A stretch of DNA of 64,000 nucleotides from Hoplostethus atlanticus (taxonomy: Eukaryota; Chordata; Actinopteri; Trachichthyiformes; Trachichthyidae), in assembly GCA_034670405.1 (NCBI GenBank), contig JAXDDX010000056.1:743001-807000 (forward strand), read 5' to 3'. Below the pieces are notes generated by a model, which worked only from the letters and a program-made list of their open reading frames with translations, was not told the DNA's origin and ran no database searches. The position numbers were made by a program, and so were the translations under genes. Numbering within the stretch: position 1 is the first letter of the stretch; each line of letters opens with the position of its first letter. This document shows, in pieces, positions 43,901 through 56,404 of the stretch.

Positions 43901-46900
43901 GTACTAGAATCAGTGTCCAACAGTATTGCACTGCAGCTGAGATGTTCCTTGAGTGTGGGAGGCCCTCTAGTTGTTCAGCAGAGCCCACATCTCAAATGTC
44001 CACGGCAGCAAGTCTTTATTTATCTCACAGGTGGGTGGGAATCATGTCAAGTGAACCAGGAAGGAGGACAGGCAGAACAGCAAAAACCTTTCCTTACAAG
44101 CACTTCTCATGAATCATACATATAAGACTGTCTTTCGTTTGTCATCATGCCTCGGTGAGGGTGATAATCCCCAATTGTCTCTGCTAAAAATTTCTAGAGC
44201 AGGAAAGAACATGGTTTTAAATGAAAACCTCACTTCAATAATGCAGGTCCACAGGGAGCGGCGGCGTGATGTATTCAATAGCTCTGTGTGGAGAGAGGAA
44301 GTCGTTCTATGTTCTGTGTTGGAATATTAAATCAAAAGGATCCTAAAGGATGATCATTCATTATTCAGGGATCTGTCATCTCAAACAGAAAGAGGAAGCT
44401 AGAGACAGACAATGCCTGAGTGTGTTGCAGATAAAGAGCATGAAGATGCTGCTTATATTGAACCCAGCCATCTCTAAATATATCTCAAATATAATTTGAG
44501 GCCATAAACTTTTTCAGGAATTAAAAAAAAGCTAGATCAGCCCCGGCTTTCCAGGTGCTTTTAAAATTTAAACTAGCATTATGAACTACTGTAGAAGTTT
44601 GTTTAAGAGTGATGGAAAGCAGAAATATACCTTCCTGTGAATTTCAAGCAATACACAGGAAGGTAACTCTTTATAACCTGTTAGACACAAACCAGTTCAA
44701 ATTTAATTCCAAAATCAGCAAATTGATGAGGCTTTCCACTCTGTCGTCATCCGCTGGAAGAGAAGGGATACTGTAGTTTTCTGTGAATAAAACTCAACTG
44801 CAGAAAGGGCAGAAAAAGGAATCCCACCGAGAGTGAACCTCACCAGAACATCGCCACCAGAGAGCAGGATTGCTCATCTCATGAATTCCCATCAGTCACA
44901 GCGCCTGATCATGCATTTCACGACCTCCCTGACTTGAGGGAGTTATGGATTTTAATGTTGGGCCAAAAATGGTACTTTCTCCCAGTCTGCTTCCTTTCAC
45001 CTGCACTAATCTGACAAGTATAAATGATGGGGAAATTACATACAGGACTGTTGCCAAAACTCAATTAAAACTAGATCTTTTGAGCAGGAAATATGGTGCC
45101 AACTGTGGACCACATTTTGTGCACAGTTTTATAAAAAAGCAGATGCCATTATCATATTTCAATAATAATAATAATAGTGAGAAGAAGGAGAATTTGTGAG
45201 ATCCTTATTACCAATGTTGGTGATATATCAGCTTTGACTGAAAGATCCTACTGTCTGTTACGTAAACCACAACAGCCCTATTTTCACTTCTATTGTGGCA
45301 CTGTAAATAATCTCTTGTTGAAATTTATTGGTGTCAGCATTCTGTGACCACTAACGCAGATAAAGTTTCAATATTTATTTTGCACATAAATAATCACGCT
45401 CATTCACTTAAAAAAAAAAAAGCGCAATACTCAGGAGAGGCATGATAAATTTAGTTTCCAGGAGAGAGAGTAAAAACAACTTTGACAGCAGCGATGTTTT
45501 AACAGGGCAAGTGAATTCTGGCACCACCAAAGGCGCTTTCCTGTATTTCTTTTTCAGAGGGGTACATACAACTCAGTTTAATCAAGGCTGCTACTCACAA
45601 AGGGGGCATTTGTTTAATCATTTTGGCACCGAAAGCGGTATGCACAGACAACCTGGACTCCGTTCACACAGCCACTACTTGTGTGCGTGTCAGTGTGCAT
45701 GTGTGTGTGTGTGTCTTTCTATGTGGTGCTCGCATGTGTGTGTGTGTGAGTGTATCTGTGCACACATGCATATCTGCATGCGCGCCTGACTGCCTCTATC
45801 AGTCTGTCTGCTTCTCCGCCACACTTTATTTTTTCTCCGTCAGTGTGTTGCTTTATTTAATCCGAGGATTAGCAGCATTTTGAGATCCAGGAGATAAAGG
45901 AGATGTGTGACCTGATGTGGCCAGTAAGACTCCAGGTCATATTGTGGTTTATGAGCTGTGTGTGACATTTTATTATTCTTATTCAGTTGTGCGGTCCAAA
46001 ATAACCACTTAGGTTTTTAAAAAGAAAATACCAGCAAAACTGAAAAAAAAAAAAACTTTATGTTTTTAGTTGGCCAACATTGCTGCTTGGATAATTATAA
46101 ACAGTCCAATTCCAAAATACATTAGATAGATACTTTCTAGTGATACTTTCTAAATTCTGGGGTTCAGTACAGTATCACAAAACAGAATATAAAAATATCA
46201 AATACAAGGCCTAAATACAATAAAATACACAGGAAACATGAAGTAGAACCAGGATGTACAGCGGATGGATGGCATATTTACACATATACAAGCAAAAGGT
46301 TTAAGGTAGGTATAAGGACTGGAAAAAGCATGAATGGATGGTACATATATACAGAGTTGTTGAGGGAACATGAAATGAATGAAAGAGAATGACTTATTAA
46401 ACAGACCAATGTAGCAGCTGTATTGCCACTGTCCTTAGAAATGTCCCAAGCCACTGATCACATCTCATCTCACTTCCTGTTTGTTCAAATACAGGGAGGG
46501 GCAGCATCTACAGTATCTCCCCTGCACTCATTACTTTAATGCTCTTATTTACGTTGTTCACAGTGCAGTGACTCACAGAAAGCTACAGTAGCATGTCAGA
46601 TCATAATGTGCCATAATGACTTGCAGTGTGTAATACCTACTGCCTACACTGTCAACGCAGTGTCCACTTGCATGCCGCCAACATTTGAGCACAAGAGAAA
46701 CCAAGAGGGGAACCTGATCCCCTTGACACAGTGTTTAAATGACAGTATTCCACAAACAGAGAGGCAGGGGCCCTCTCCAGGGACCTGTAGAAGTCCACAG
46801 CTCCTGTGTACAGTATAAATAGCTTGTGGAGTATTAGGAGGATCAAATGGCCAAGGGATATAACCACAAAGGGGTGCTCTGCATCGTGTGAAAACATTAA

Positions 46901-47026
46901 GGTGCTCATTACGATTACTTACGAGCTGTTGACTCACTGAAATTGCTGTGAAATTGGCCATACTGTTGAGGAATGCTGTGCCCAGACAGACAGTAATTGC
47001 ATTTCCTGTTAGTTTCTGAGTTCATA

Positions 47027-47030
<4 letters not shown>

Positions 47031-47068
<38 letters not shown>

Positions 47069-47107
47069 TCCCTCTCTCCCTCTCCCTCTCGCACTCTCTC
47101 GCTCTCT
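47031..47107 (+). repeat. (CT)n tract
   Basis: CT dinucleotides grading into CCCTCT units. Confidence 0.95.
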
Positions 47108-48551
47108 GTAACTGAGCACCTCTTTCAGCTGTGCCTGATCACAGAGTGCACACTGTACTGGACTGACTGTAATGGAGACAGTAGAAATAGACGGAGCAAT
47201 GCCGCGTATATCCATTTCACTCACATCCCATATTAAGAGTAAACCTTCCAAGGAGAATGTTTTTCATTAGGATTTTGCCATCGCCATGAAGGCAGCTATG
47301 CCCATTCACATCAAAGCTTGCGGCAAATTTCTGATGACTTTGCAAAATGACCTGACCCTATTAGGATTAACTAGGTTTGGCAGGATTTTCCAATCCACTT
47401 AATTGTCACGGGAGCAATCACCTTAAAACGTAGATTGTTGAAAGCTGACTACGGCAGTATATGCACACATATGGCACACAAAAAAAAGTCCACTGGGGAC
47501 GGCAAATGCAACTCTAGAAAATGGTTGATTGCATCCAAGCCCCCTAATGGCACCAAGCTGAGAGAACAAGTTCATTCCTCCATGTCCTGTTCGATAAAAC
47601 CTGGGGTCTGGATGGGTGCCATTACCGGGGGCTTGGCAGGATGCAGTGACTCACTGAGGTTTGAAACCCCATTAAAAATTGTCACTTTATTTTAAGCGGC
47701 TGCCACACTTCTGTGAGTCCCACATCCTTCTGGAAAACCTATCAGAACCCCAACGCTGACTGGGGATTGGCCAAACGACACTCACGCTGTGATTGTCTGA
47801 GTTGTTAAAGTTCGGTCCCCCCCAGGAGACGACGGGGTAATTAAGGCTTTTAATTTTCCTGTCAGCTGAATTAAATGGTCTGTCCTGTCATGATAGGCTG
47901 GAAAGATTATTTATGAATTTTTCTGTGCATACCTGACTAAACCATGTGGCCAACCCATAATCCTAACTAGATTTAATGAGTTGTATTTCAGCTTGATGCT
48001 TTAAAGTATACACTGCCAGTTCTCAAGGTTACTGTAGCCTCTCCTTTGTCAACTGATAGCTGCACTCTGGCCCAATTGAAGGACGCTAAGGGGCCGTGTC
48101 ATGTCTAGAGTATGTCTTCTTTAAGAGGTTTTTATGGCTGTATCTGTTTTAGTGACATATAGTGAAGAGCAACAGGAAAGAGGATGACATCGGACAAAGT
48201 TTGGGACTCAAAATCAGCACATGCCATCTGTCCCAGCCTGATGAGCAACCGGGACACCAACAGTACATCTTGTGACAGAGGTCAGTGACATGAGCGACAT
48301 GAGGCCCAAAGCATGAACATGAAAGCCACTACACTATCAAAGTCTTTGGCATGAGAGAGAATGGGAGCTCAACGATTTGCAGAGATAAAGGATCTGCTCT
48401 TGCACTCGTTATAACATCAATCCAAGCAACTTGGCATGAAGGAAGATGTAAACTGACTGTAAATTCATCACTTCATTTTAGAGATTGAGTACGTTATCAG
48501 ACAGCATTTTCTGCTTATACTGCTTATTATTTTCTCTTTCTGTGTCTGTTG

Positions 48552-48553
48552 CT

Positions 48554-48584
<31 letters not shown>

Positions 48585-48629
48585 CTCTTTCTCTCTCTGG
48601 ACAGACACACACACACACACACACACACA
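48552..48629 (+). repeat. (TTTC)n then (AC)n compound microsatellite
   Basis: TTTC units to 48598, then an AC tract from about 48603. Confidence 0.95.
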
Positions 48630-49230
48630 TATTCATGTACGCGGAACGGTTTTGTCTTGCTTGCAGGACATCAGGCTGCCAGTTTGCTCCTTATAGCATG
48701 CAGACGGTTGGTGTCACTCCAAGGTAAACCTCAGCTCTGCCAGAGAGAGTGCATGCTACCTGCCAGCAGCCTCCGGGATGTATCATGGTCTAGTAGCCTC
48801 CACCAACCCTATGGTTTTGTAGTGGGCGTCTGCCTAGCACATCCATACACACAGTCTAGTTCCTGTTGTGTTTCTGCCCTCAAACGCCTAGAGATGAGTA
48901 TAAACAAGCCAGGAGCCCCAGCTGTTTATTGTTACAGGTATATGCAGTCAAGGCCTAGCGACAGGGGGCGAAAACGTGACTGTTTATTTTATATCCAGTT
49001 CTGAAGTGTGCCTGGAGACACTCGGAACAGGATGAATAACACATTTAGGAGGAAAGAAAAGACAAAAAGCAAAATAATCAACAGTGGAGCAGAAAGATGG
49101 AGGGGGAGTGGAGGAGGAATTTTGGCAGAATTTTGCAACAGCAGCACAAAATTGCGAAACCAAACAGTTAGTTGACACACGTCCTCTTCATGCTTGAGGA
49201 ACAATTATTTTAGAACCGAGAGAAAGGGAG

Positions 49231-49252
49231 GGGGCGGGGGGGGGGGGGGGGG
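49231..49252 (+). repeat. G-run, quadruplex-prone
   Basis: GGGGC then 17 consecutive G, preceded by GGGAGG. Confidence 0.9.
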
Positions 49253-52200
49253 AAAGAAACGAGAAATGGTTTTGTTTTTGTCTGTGAAAGTTAAAATGTT
49301 TTGCCAGGCTGCGTGCCAGCGTGGAGGACGGGCCGCTGTAGTTCCCCTGTTTCGGCGGGCCAGGAAGCAAAGGTCAGCTAAGTTTTGCTGAAATCAAATC
49401 CAGTGTCTCCCAGCGAAACAACAATGTGGCCGAACGGCCGAGGGGTAATGACATGATTGTGTTGTTGCTTTTCCGGGGTAAAAATCTAACGGGGGAGAGT
49501 TCACGTCCCGCTCTCGCTTGTCTCTCTCGATTACGCAGACGTGCGAGGCCTGTCTAAGCAAACGCCAGGTGCCTTATCCTATCGCCTTGTGTGGCACAGA
49601 AACGGCTGAATTAGCAGAACCTTGGCTGACGCTTAGGCCTGCGAACCAAATGAGATCTCGTATCCTCTTTCATGTTTGAGACATGTTCGACAGGCCAACG
49701 GTATTCAGACCTGATGACAAAAGCAGATATAGTCTGTGGGGGCAAAACACTTAAATTATATTGTTCCTGCATAATGGTAATGCGAGTACTCCTGACTGTC
49801 GGTTTCAGATCAGGCAAGGCTAGATCCTTTTCAGATTTGATAGCATATCTGCTGAATGCAACAGAGGTCATTTCACTTCCAGACTGGAAGATTGCTGGCT
49901 TGGGAGATCTAGTGTAACTGGGGCCTCCACACTACAGCGGGTATAAAACTGTTTGAAATGTTACCCTGTTACAAGACCCTGCTTAATCAGAGTGAGCCAC
50001 GGTTTTCAGATGGTATTTAGATATGTAATGCTAACAAATGAGGCTTTACTATTATGGTAACAGACTCCTAATGTTATTTCAGCAGCCGAGTTCATCTCTT
50101 TCTAGTGGTTAGAGGAGCTTAGACAGTTTCCTGAGGCATGGACTAAGCATGTTTGGGTATGCACATTCTCTTTTTAGCGTGTAATTGCTATATTATTGCC
50201 ATGAAATATTGCTATGTGAAGTCCATGAATTCAACATTCAACATGGCAGGAGTTTGGGCTTTACAGTACATTTTGGGTCTTATAGTGAAATTGAATTTGG
50301 AGACATTGCTCATATAGCTGGGTCTCTGGCTCTTGTTAAAAAACTGCAGACACCATTTCACCCTAGTCCCAAGTCTTCATTTACCCGGAACAAACATGTT
50401 TTAAAATAGCTGTCATTCAATGTTATCGGAGATCAGATTCACACTCAGCCCATTTGAGGTGTAACTCAAGACAAACTCTGGGCACTCAACCATTTTAGTG
50501 TAGATTTAATCTAGAAGGAGGCAAACTCCATGCCTCGCGATTAGTTTGCAGTTTGTCTCTTTGTAGATTAAATCTCTCTTTTTGTCCTTCTTTTTTTCTC
50601 CCCCTGTCTCTTCTTCCACCTCCCCACACCTCACATCAAGGAATGCATTTGTTCAGTCACGCCCCTGTGCCCCTGACAGGTAGCCACGGCACAAGAGGAC
50701 AGTTTGTCCCGGCGAGAGCTGTGCAGGCTGCAGGGGCCAATGTTTGGCTTGGATGCCAATGAATAACATGGCATGGGGGGAGGAAATTAAAAATGCAGTG
50801 TTGTAATTTACAGGAGTGGAACTGATTTAAACGCTTTTTTTCTTTTTTTTTTTCTTGCCGCTTTGCTTAAAGTTTCCCAAATATGCCACAGCTGGGTGTG
50901 AACTGAGCTTCGTTGTGCTGGCAATAACAAGAGGGGCACAACTGCCAGCTCTCCCCCCCCCCCCCTTCCTCCTCCTTGGCAAAGACAGGATGGTGCTAAG
51001 GTGAAGCATTCATGAAATCCAAATGCTACACATACCTAGTTGACTTTACATCTCCAGGAAAATTCTGCTTTATGTTATCATGCCAAATGCCCAGGTATTT
51101 CCCCCCCTCTACAATGTGTGTGTGCCATGTGCAAGATTCTCAGAGTGATGACTGTTGCCAGGGTTTGCCATAGTAACATTCTTTGATTATTGGTCATGCC
51201 TATTGAGGTTGTGTTGCCTTGCTTGTGGTCTCTGTGGGTGGTTCCCTAGTGTGACGCAGGTAGTAACAGATTGTTAATAGTGTAATGAATCTAAATTTAC
51301 AAGGTAACAAGTTTCCATTAAATTGGCACAACTGCCTCACCGCTCCTCACTTCACAACTAGCAAGTCATGGATTGAAGTCGTGGCAAATAATGAAGAATT
51401 GACCGCCTAGTGACAATGACAGAATGCAGCCCATTAGGAAAGATCACACCTCGCCCGGGCTAGTTGCTGAGTTGAGGAATACTGCACTTGATTTTTTTTT
51501 TTTTTTTTTTTACAGCTTTCTCCCTTTATAAACCTCAAATTTGCTGCTGGGTAACTCAACCACTTCCTCCTTTCCTGTGAGATCAGGCAGTCACGTAGGG
51601 TGAAGCCAAGCAGAGCAGGGGCCGCTGTGGCTAGCATACAGCTGGCACTGTACTCACTGTACCTTTAGCACCTGTGGGTGGGCGTCAACACTGTCGGCTA
51701 AACAAACAAGAACCGTCGTCCAGCTCTGACCACAGTCGTGACGGGAGAGTGGAATTAGAGCGCCTCCTGCAGCAGAGGAGGTCAAACGGCAACTGCTTTA
51801 TATAAACCTTCCTTTAAACTATGGAGTGAGGACAAAACTGGAGCCGGCTGGTATCAATATCCCAACACTCAGCACTCTGTGAGTAGTAGCGGTATTGTTT
51901 TGGGAGCTGTGAGATATGGCCGTTTTTTTCTTCTTCTTCATGGGTTTGGATCACGCTGTTTCCTGCAGATGGCGATGTTGTCCTGATTTGAGAGCCGGGT
52001 CTCTGCCCGAGCACAAGCCACCATGTGTGAGGCCTTTTTCCTAATTGGTGACATTTAACAAGCCTATGCAAATGTCTCTCCCTCTCTCCATCACCCTCTC
52101 CCTCTTGGCCGGTGAGCTAACGCCACAGATCCTGCAGACTGATACCAAAGACTTTTATATGATGTTGAAAATAAAGTTCAGCTCATGGAGGAAGTGAAGG

Positions 52201-52418
52201 GTGCGGGGGGCGGGGGGGGCTTTTGGAGCTGAGGTGTGGCCATCTTTATGAGCCTACCCCCCCCACGTGAGCATCTGGAAAAATGTCAGCTTCCAACACG
52301 GAGAGGTAGACTAGATGGATGAAGTGGCAACTGAGCTGAACTGAGCCTAAAACAAACACAAACTGGGCTTTGCCTCCATAATGGTCACATGGAAGACGTT
52401 AGGGCTGCAGGGGCACAC

Positions 52419-52459
52419 GCCGCCGCTGCTGCTGCCGCCGCCGCCGCCACCACCGGCGG
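52419..52459 (+). repeat. GCC/GCT triplet tract
   Basis: CGCCGCCGCTGCTGCTGCCG continuing as GCC and CAC units, a local GC-rich patch in AT-rich surroundings. Confidence 0.85.
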
Positions 52460-52707
52460 AATTTTCCTAAAACAAGACAAGAGCGTCAAGGGCCAGATAG
52501 ACAGAAATTAAAAAGAGCAAGGAGAGAAGAGGACCCTCCAGAGAGGAGTGAAACTTTCCACAGGTTCACCGTGTTTATGTGGGGCTGGCTGGTGAGCTGG
52601 GGGAAGGAACGGTGACGCCGGGGACCTCAGACTTGTTGCTGAGCAAGGCTCTTGCTCTCTTTCTCCCATTCTCTCACACACTGCCTTTCTTGCTATCTTT
52701 CCATCTC

Positions 52708-52710
<3 letters not shown>

Positions 52711-52741
<31 letters not shown>
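52711..52741 (+). repeat. (CT)n microsatellite
   Basis: Pure CT tract within a longer pyrimidine-rich strand bias from 52650 to 52795. Confidence 0.95.
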
Positions 52742-52744
<3 letters not shown>

Positions 52745-54585
52745 TTTGGTCCTTTCTTTCCCCTTCCCTCCCCCACTCCCTCTCTTCTCACACCCTAGAT
52801 ATGCTGATGTGTGTCCAGGAAAGGAAGGCATTAACAGGCCTAGAGGGCAGTTCCTGGGAAACAGCCCAGTTTTCCCACTGTTACACCCCCCGCCTCGCCT
52901 CGACCCCTCCCCAATGATGACACAGCTTTTTCTTTTCCTTGATGAGAGCCCAGAACAATAGTGGATATAGTTGAATCACAGCATTTTAGCAGAGCAATAG
53001 TTTTCAGACAAGAAGTGAAAACAAGCACTCACAGCTGCCGTCCGTGGTCGCTGAAACGGGCCGGTAAGCACAAATAAACACGTCAAATAGATTTGTATCT
53101 TTTCTCAGGCAAATGTCTATATTACAATTTTAATAACATTCCTGTTGATTATATTTCATTTACATTGAGAGATCAGTCCAAATGATAGGACCCATTCCCC
53201 CAAAGCTTCCATACAATGGTCACAGTGTGTTTCGGCATCGCCTCATCTCCTCCATCAGCACTGATGTTTGCTCTTCAGCTCTCAGTCCTACCTCGGTCTC
53301 CAGGATGACAGGCACACTTGGGACTTCTGTATATGATAAACTATGTGATATGCTACCCCCGTCACCCTCCTTCCTCTGATCTTCACATCCCCCCCCTTTT
53401 TCTTTCCTCCCCAATAAAACCCCCTCTCCGAACCCCCCCTCAACACACCCCAGCTGTTGGCTCTCTGCCCATGGCGGAGGATGTGAGTGCCCAGCGACTC
53501 AGTGTGATCCCTGGAGATGGGGAACCAGTGAGGCTGGGGGGCTGGTGATGGTGGTCAGAGTCTGACCGAGCTGAGCGCCCACAGGAAAAACCACAGCGTC
53601 TGTTTGTGTGTGTCACAGCGTGTGTGTCGGTGTGAACGCTTGTCCCAGGGGTCAGCAAACACACAGTACATCCTACAGATCCATGCACACGCGCACACGC
53701 ACGCACGCACGCACACGCACGCACACTGGGCCGCGTTTACCCAATGGGCTACACTGGCTGCAGTCCAAGGCCCCGACCACTATGGGGCCGCGAGAGCATT
53801 TTTGTCCAATGGGTCTTTACTTAATTAAAGTTTTGCCAATAATTTTGACAGTGGCCTTTTGTCCTTGTTTATTATCCGTATAATGCAAGCCCCTCGCGCT
53901 AGCGTAATGGCGGTTAAATGTTATTAGTTATAACCTTACCGCGGTAGATTTTTGTATATTTTTGGTTGAAATGTGGAAAGATGTTGCACTACGTGACTAA
54001 GCAGGACGAAAATACGGGAGCGGAGCGCAGAAAAGAACAGAAACAACAAAAGCAAGCTAGAGAAGAGGACACTGAAAAGCTGACAAGTTGGGTAACGGTT
54101 AACTGATGTCAGCCCGATGGAAGGGTTTTGCCTCCAACACAAGCAGGAGAATGAACTTCTGATATCATTAATGGTGAGTCAGACATATTTTATCGTCCTC
54201 CAGGGTTTTAATGTTGTCTGTCTGTATGAAAGCAATTACAGCCTAGACGTAAAATGCTTGTGCTTGAGGCTGTTGGCGTTTCTAGTTTATTGATGCTGAA
54301 CTGGTGGAGCAGCGCCGCCTGCTGGCAGCTGATGCTCAGATTGTTGCTTTTCCCTTAGTAGTCTTTGGATGTAATTTATAGGTGCTGAGTTTGATTGTGT
54401 TACCAAGACGGTTTGATGGAATAAAGACTACTTGGTATGGTTTGGTGAGTGTAGGCTTATGGCTTTGAGATGTTATGATTGAGAGAACGGTCCTGTTGCG
54501 CTATAAGGACGCTGACGTGCCATGAAGTGTGGTTTAACTCGGCCCTGCATGCACCCGTACACACACACAAACTTGTACTGCACGT

Positions 54586-54587
<2 letters not shown>

Positions 54588-54649
<62 letters not shown>

Positions 54650-54656
54650 AGAGAGA
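54588..54656 (+). repeat. (CA)n-(GA)n microsatellite
   Basis: About 59 bp of CA followed by five GA units. Confidence 0.97.
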
Positions 54657-54939
54657 CCACAGTCTGTGCAACAGCTCACAGGCACAGGACTGGGCAGTAC
54701 TGGTCACTGCTGTTGAAAGCATTATGGTGGTCAGCCACACTTTAGAGTTTGAAGTGGCTTCCCTTGACTAATAATGGGGTTTGTTAAGCTCAGCACACTG
54801 CAATGTGTTCTCACAACAACGGTCGTACATATCTTATAAAACGTATGCACCCTTGACTCATGTTATATCTACACATGGCCAGCAGCATAACCTGTCACTG
54901 CACCAAAATCAAATCTAACTACTGTGGTTACTTTGATTA

Positions 54940-55135
54940 AGGTCAGGCAAGTAAAACATCTTTGGTTAAGGGTAAGCTTTGGTCAAGGTTAGGGTTAAGA
55001 TTAGGCAACTACAACTTTGGCCAAGGTTAGGGTTAAGATTAGGCAACTACAACTTTGGCCAAGGTTAGGGTTAAGATTAGGCAAATAAAGCAATTTGGTT
55101 AAGGTTAGGGTATGGTTTTGGTCATGGTTAAATAA
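54940..55135 (+). repeat. 38-bp minisatellite with telomere-like core
   Basis: Units of exactly 38 bp start at 54988, 55026 and 55064 (GTTAGGGTTAAGATTAGGCA...). They are flanked on both sides by decayed units containing AAGGTTAGGGT. Confidence 0.9.
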
Positions 55136-55988
55136 GAAAACCACCGCGCTATTTCTCTGTCACACTATGAATTGTTGTTGAAATGTCATCAATTGCATAA
55201 ATTCACAAACATTAAAAATTATTGTGCAAGTGACTATTTGCATTGGCACGTTTTTGTTTATTGTTTATTATTAATGTCTGTTAAGTTAGCTGGTCGTTTC
55301 AGATGTGTGGTGTTTGAATAAACCAGATCTGAGATCTTCAGTTGGGTGGCACCTTAGTGACATTTGATGCTGTTACCATGGACACATTGTACTAAATATG
55401 TTATAAAAGCCTGAATATTTATTTTATTCTCATAGATCCTTAGATAGATTCTCTCTCTCATAGTCTTGCAGCTGTATTGGTTTTCTTTTTTAAACCACTC
55501 AATGTACAAGTCAACAAACCATTAAAACGTATTAAAAATGACTCACTTTTTGGAAATCATCGGCCCTTTTCTAAAGTGCTTCATATGTCAGTTTATGAAT
55601 GGGGGGTAAAAAGTCATCCATCCTATGTTTTGTTTTTCGGTGGCAGTGCTACTATTTTGTTTATACTTGGATTACAGATTGGGCCTTTAATTCTCGGAGT
55701 GCTTATAGTATCTAGCCTCAGAAGTCCACTTCAAGGACGAGCGGTGATATTTCTCAGTGCTACATATTATTGCGATGGAGAACAAATGGTGCTACGCAGA
55801 AGGTTTCGTGCTCTCTGTACAATCAGCAACACTCCAGGTTCTCTTGGCAGTAACCACTTCAGGCAAACAGTCACTCTCGCCTCCAACCTGGGGGAGGGGG
55901 GGTTGACCTGTCTTTATATGAGTCTCGACAGGTCTTAACAGAATTAGAGCCCCTCAACTTGTACTGGCCTGAGTTCATAGAGACAGAG

Positions 55989-55991
<3 letters not shown>

Positions 55992-56064
<73 letters not shown>

Positions 56065-56081
56065 ATGCAGGTGTGTGTTTG

Positions 56082-56114
<33 letters not shown>
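55992..56114 (+). repeat. (GT)n and (GA)n microsatellites
   Basis: 72 bp of GT (55992-56063), a 25-bp spacer, then GA (56089-56114). Confidence 0.97.
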
Positions 56115-56347
56115 TGGGTGGTGGGGGTTATGCATGTGGCTCTAGATCAGAGGCCCAGAACGTGGCGAACAGCACCGCGCGGCCCTCTTCACACACTTGC
56201 ACGCTGTTTGTTTTTACAGTTGCATTGTGGGACACCATTGCCCAGCCGCCCCTGCTCCCAACTGTCAAACAAGATTATCGGGGCTTATTCGCCCTTCTCC
56301 CCTCAACCATAGTACCTACTACCGACTAAGCCTGCACCTACCTCATA

Positions 56348-56348
<1 letters not shown>

Positions 56349-56396
<48 letters not shown>
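56349..56396 (+). repeat. (CA)n microsatellite
   Basis: Pure CA tract of 48 bp. Confidence 0.97.

Positions 56397-56404
<8 letters not shown>

Noticed and set aside
54001..54180. Short Lys/Gln-rich plus-strand frame of about 42 codons followed by a donor-like GTGAGT
   Set aside because: Too short and unsupported by homology; could belong to a non-coding transcript but nothing in the sequence decides it.
54457..54745. Several frames rich in Cys-Val or Thr-His repeats
   Set aside because: They are translations of CA/GT microsatellites; the same applies at 3209, 38310, 55944, 55997, 56303 and 60715.
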